Assembly: GCA_017990865.1 (NCBI GenBank)
Contig: JAGNNB010000152.1
Span: 1 to 7,250 of the forward strand
Length of the DNA stretch: 7,250 nt
DNA from: Lysobacteraceae bacterium
Lineage (GTDB): Bacteria; Pseudomonadota; Gammaproteobacteria; Xanthomonadales; Xanthomonadaceae
Reading direction: 5' to 3'
A program made the translations under genes and the position numbers. Shown here one piece after another: positions 5,678-7,250 of the stretch. Under the pieces are notes generated by a model. That model made no database searches. It saw only the letters and a list, made by a program, of their open reading frames with translations, and was not told the origin of the DNA. Position 1 is the first letter of the stretch; the number at the start of each line of letters is the position of its first letter.

Positions 5678-7250
5678 ATGTCCGACAGTCCGTCCACCGC
5701 GAACGCGCGCGCCGGTCATCGAGGCGCCGAATCGTCCGCCGAACCGCACGCGATCTACCCGTTCGCCATTGTCAATCAACCGCCCGAATTCGCGCCGCGC
5801 GATCTGTGGCACGGCGACGCAGCGTTGCGCGAAGCGGTGGTGCGCGAGGGCGGAGAAGGCTTCGACGCCACGCTGTCGGCGTATGGCCGTTTGGTCGGCG
5901 ATGCGCTGTACGCAGCGAGCTGGGACGCGCATCGCGATCGCCCGCGCTTGCGGACGCACGATCGCTTCGGCCATCGCATCGATCGCATCGAATTCCATCC
6001 GGCGTATCACCAGGTCATGTCCGCAGCGATCGCGCACGGCATGGTCGGTTTGTCGTGGGCGCCGCACGCTTGGAAAACGCCGGAATGGACCGGTCCGCTC
6101 ATCGGCGGCCATGTCGCGCGCGCGGCGTTGTGCTTTTTGCATCATCAAGTCGAACCGGGCAGCGGCTGTCCGTTGACGATGACCCATGCCGCGGTGCCCG
6201 CGCTGCGGCGCGTGCCTTCGCTGCGCGATTGGGTGGAGAAGGCGGTCTCGGGCGCGTACGACCCGCGCGACATTCCCATCGTCGAGAAAACCGGCGTCAC
6301 CCTCGGCATGGGCATGACCGAGCGGCAAGGCGGCAGCGATGTGCGCAGCAACGCCACCGTCGCCGCGCCGCTCGCGGGAGACGGCGAATATGCCTTGACC
6401 GGCCACAAATGGTTTTTTTCCGCGCCGATGTGCGACGGCTTCCTGGTGTTGGCGCAAGCGCCCGGCGGTTTGACGTGCTTGTTGATGCCGCGACGCTTGC
6501 CCGACGGCGAGAAAAACGCATTCCGGCTGATGCGCCTGAAGGACAAACTCGGCGATTGGTCGAACGCCTCCTCGGAAGTGGAATTCGACGGCGCGCGCGC
6601 GTACCGCATCGGCGAGGAAGGCCGCGGCATCGCGGTGATCATCGAGATGGTGATGTTGACGCGGCTCGACTGCATGCTCGGTTCGGCCGCGCAAATGCGC
6701 ATGGCCTTGATCCAGGCCATGCATCATGCGCGGCACCGCATCGCGTTCGGCCGCTTGTTGATCGACCAACCGCTGATGCGCAATGTGCTTGCGGATTTGG
6801 CGATCGAATCCGAAGCCGCGACCGCGTTCGCCATGCGCATCGCCGGCGCGGTGGATCGCGCCGCGCGCGACCGTCACGAATCGGCGTTCGCACGGGCGGC
6901 GACGGCGATCGGAAAATACTGGATATGCAAACGCGCGCCGGCTTTCGTCAACGAAGCGCAGGAATGTCTGGGCGGCGCGGGCTACGTGGAGGAATCGATC
7001 CTGCCGCGGCTGTATCGGCAGGCGCCGCTGAATTCGATCTGGGAAGGCAGCGGCAATATCCAATGCCTCGACACGCTGCGCGCGCTGCAGCGCGAACCGC
7101 AGGCGGTCGTCGCATTGCGCACCGAGCTGGACGCCGCGCGCGGCTTGCATTCGGCGTTCGACGCCGCGTTGCCGGCGGTGCTGGTGCGGCTGGACGAAGC
7201 CTTGGCGGCCGACGCCGACCGCGCGCAAGCCGGTGCGCGGCGGCTGGTGG
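5678..7250 (+). CDS. aidB: AidB-like acyl-CoA dehydrogenase (3' end beyond window)
   Basis: The first 524 residues of an FAD-dependent acyl-CoA dehydrogenase of the AidB subfamily. E. coli AidB (541 residues) is part of the adaptive response to alkylation, binds DNA through its C-terminal region and has only weak isovaleryl-CoA dehydrogenase activity. Diagnostic stretches are GMGMTERQGGSDVRSN (210-225), LTGHKWFFSAP (240-250), LKDKLGDWSNASSEVEF (287-303), LGGAGYVEES (431-440) and LNSIWEGSGNI (451-461), where E456 fits the catalytic glutamate position. The tail after residue 470 corresponds to the DNA-binding part but is cut off. The ATG at 5678 has GAAGG at 5665-5669; this start gives about 20 extra poorly conserved residues compared with E. 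coli. No clear Ada-binding site was seen upstream, so alkylation control is unproven. A long reading on the opposite strand is a shadow. Confidence 0.92.
   Translation, partial: MSDSPSTANARAGHRGAESSAEPHAIYPFAIVNQPPEFAPRDLWHGDAALREAVVREGGEGFDATLSAYGRLVGDALYAASWDAHRDRPRLRTHDRFGHRIDRIEFHPAYHQVMSAAIAHGMVGLSWAPHAWKTPEWTGPLIGGHVARAALCFLHHQVEPGSGCPLTMTHAAVPALRRVPSLRDWVEKAVSGAYDPRDIPIVEKTGVTLGMGMTERQGGSDVRSNATVAAPLAGDGEYALTGHKWFFSAPMCDGFLVLAQAPGGLTCLLMPRRLPDGEKNAFRLMRLKDKLGDWSNASSEVEFDGARAYRIGEEGRGIAVIIEMVMLTRLDCMLGSAAQMRMALIQAMHHARHRIAFGRLLIDQPLMRNVLADLAIESEAATAFAMRIAGAVDRAARDRHESAFARAATAIGKYWICKRAPAFVNEAQECLGGAGYVEESILPRLYRQAPLNSIWEGSGNIQCLDTLRALQREPQAVVALRTELDAARGLHSAFDAALPAVLVRLDEALAADADRAQAGARRLV

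Noticed and set aside
5207..7228. Minus-strand reading of 673 residues
   Set aside because: It is the His/Arg-rich complement of aidB, whose acyl-CoA dehydrogenase motifs on the plus strand are unmistakable.

Overview
The window is dense, GC-rich (about two thirds G+C by eye) bacterial chromosome with strongly G/C-ended codons. The gene content and protein style (a CYTH protein, a NagZ opening MLVIGVAGTEL, a DDILDEGHTL-type Hpt, a thioinosine-type phosphorylase and an AidB homologue) suggest a gammaproteobacterium of the Lysobacter/Xanthomonas group. That placement is inference. No mobile element, CRISPR, tRNA or rRNA was seen.

Layout. Positions 1-1922 are filled by one minus-strand gene that starts at 1922 and is still open at the left edge. 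It encodes a strikingly low-complexity protein: a short ordinary N-terminal domain, then an Asn/Ala/Ser/Gly/Thr-rich stretch carrying recurrent GGG-x-R-I-E-K motifs, then a Lys-Pro/Ala-rich stretch that becomes near-perfect 36-bp tandem repeats at the edge. Long arginine-rich readings on the plus strand here are shadows of this gene. A 230-bp divergent intergenic region (1923-2152) separates it from a plus-strand operon.

The operon (2153-5110) has four genes that overlap or nearly touch: a CYTH-domain triphosphatase-like protein, nagZ (cell-wall recycling beta-N-acetylglucosaminidase), hpt (hypoxanthine-guanine phosphoribosyltransferase) and an S-methyl-5'-thioinosine phosphorylase. The last two form a logical salvage pair: the phosphorylase releases hypoxanthine from methylthioinosine and Hpt turns it into IMP.

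After a 183-bp gap lies a monocistronic CspA-family cold-shock gene (5294-5500). It is followed by two sequence-related inverted repeats and then a clean Rho-independent terminator (5596-5615). From 5678 to the right edge runs an aidB-type acyl-CoA dehydrogenase gene, cut off by the window before its C-terminus.

No complete novel multi-gene system could be supported. The strongest candidate for something undescribed is the repeat-built minus-strand protein. Secondary items are the related hairpin array after csp and a possible alternative hairpin over the hpt ribosome-binding site.
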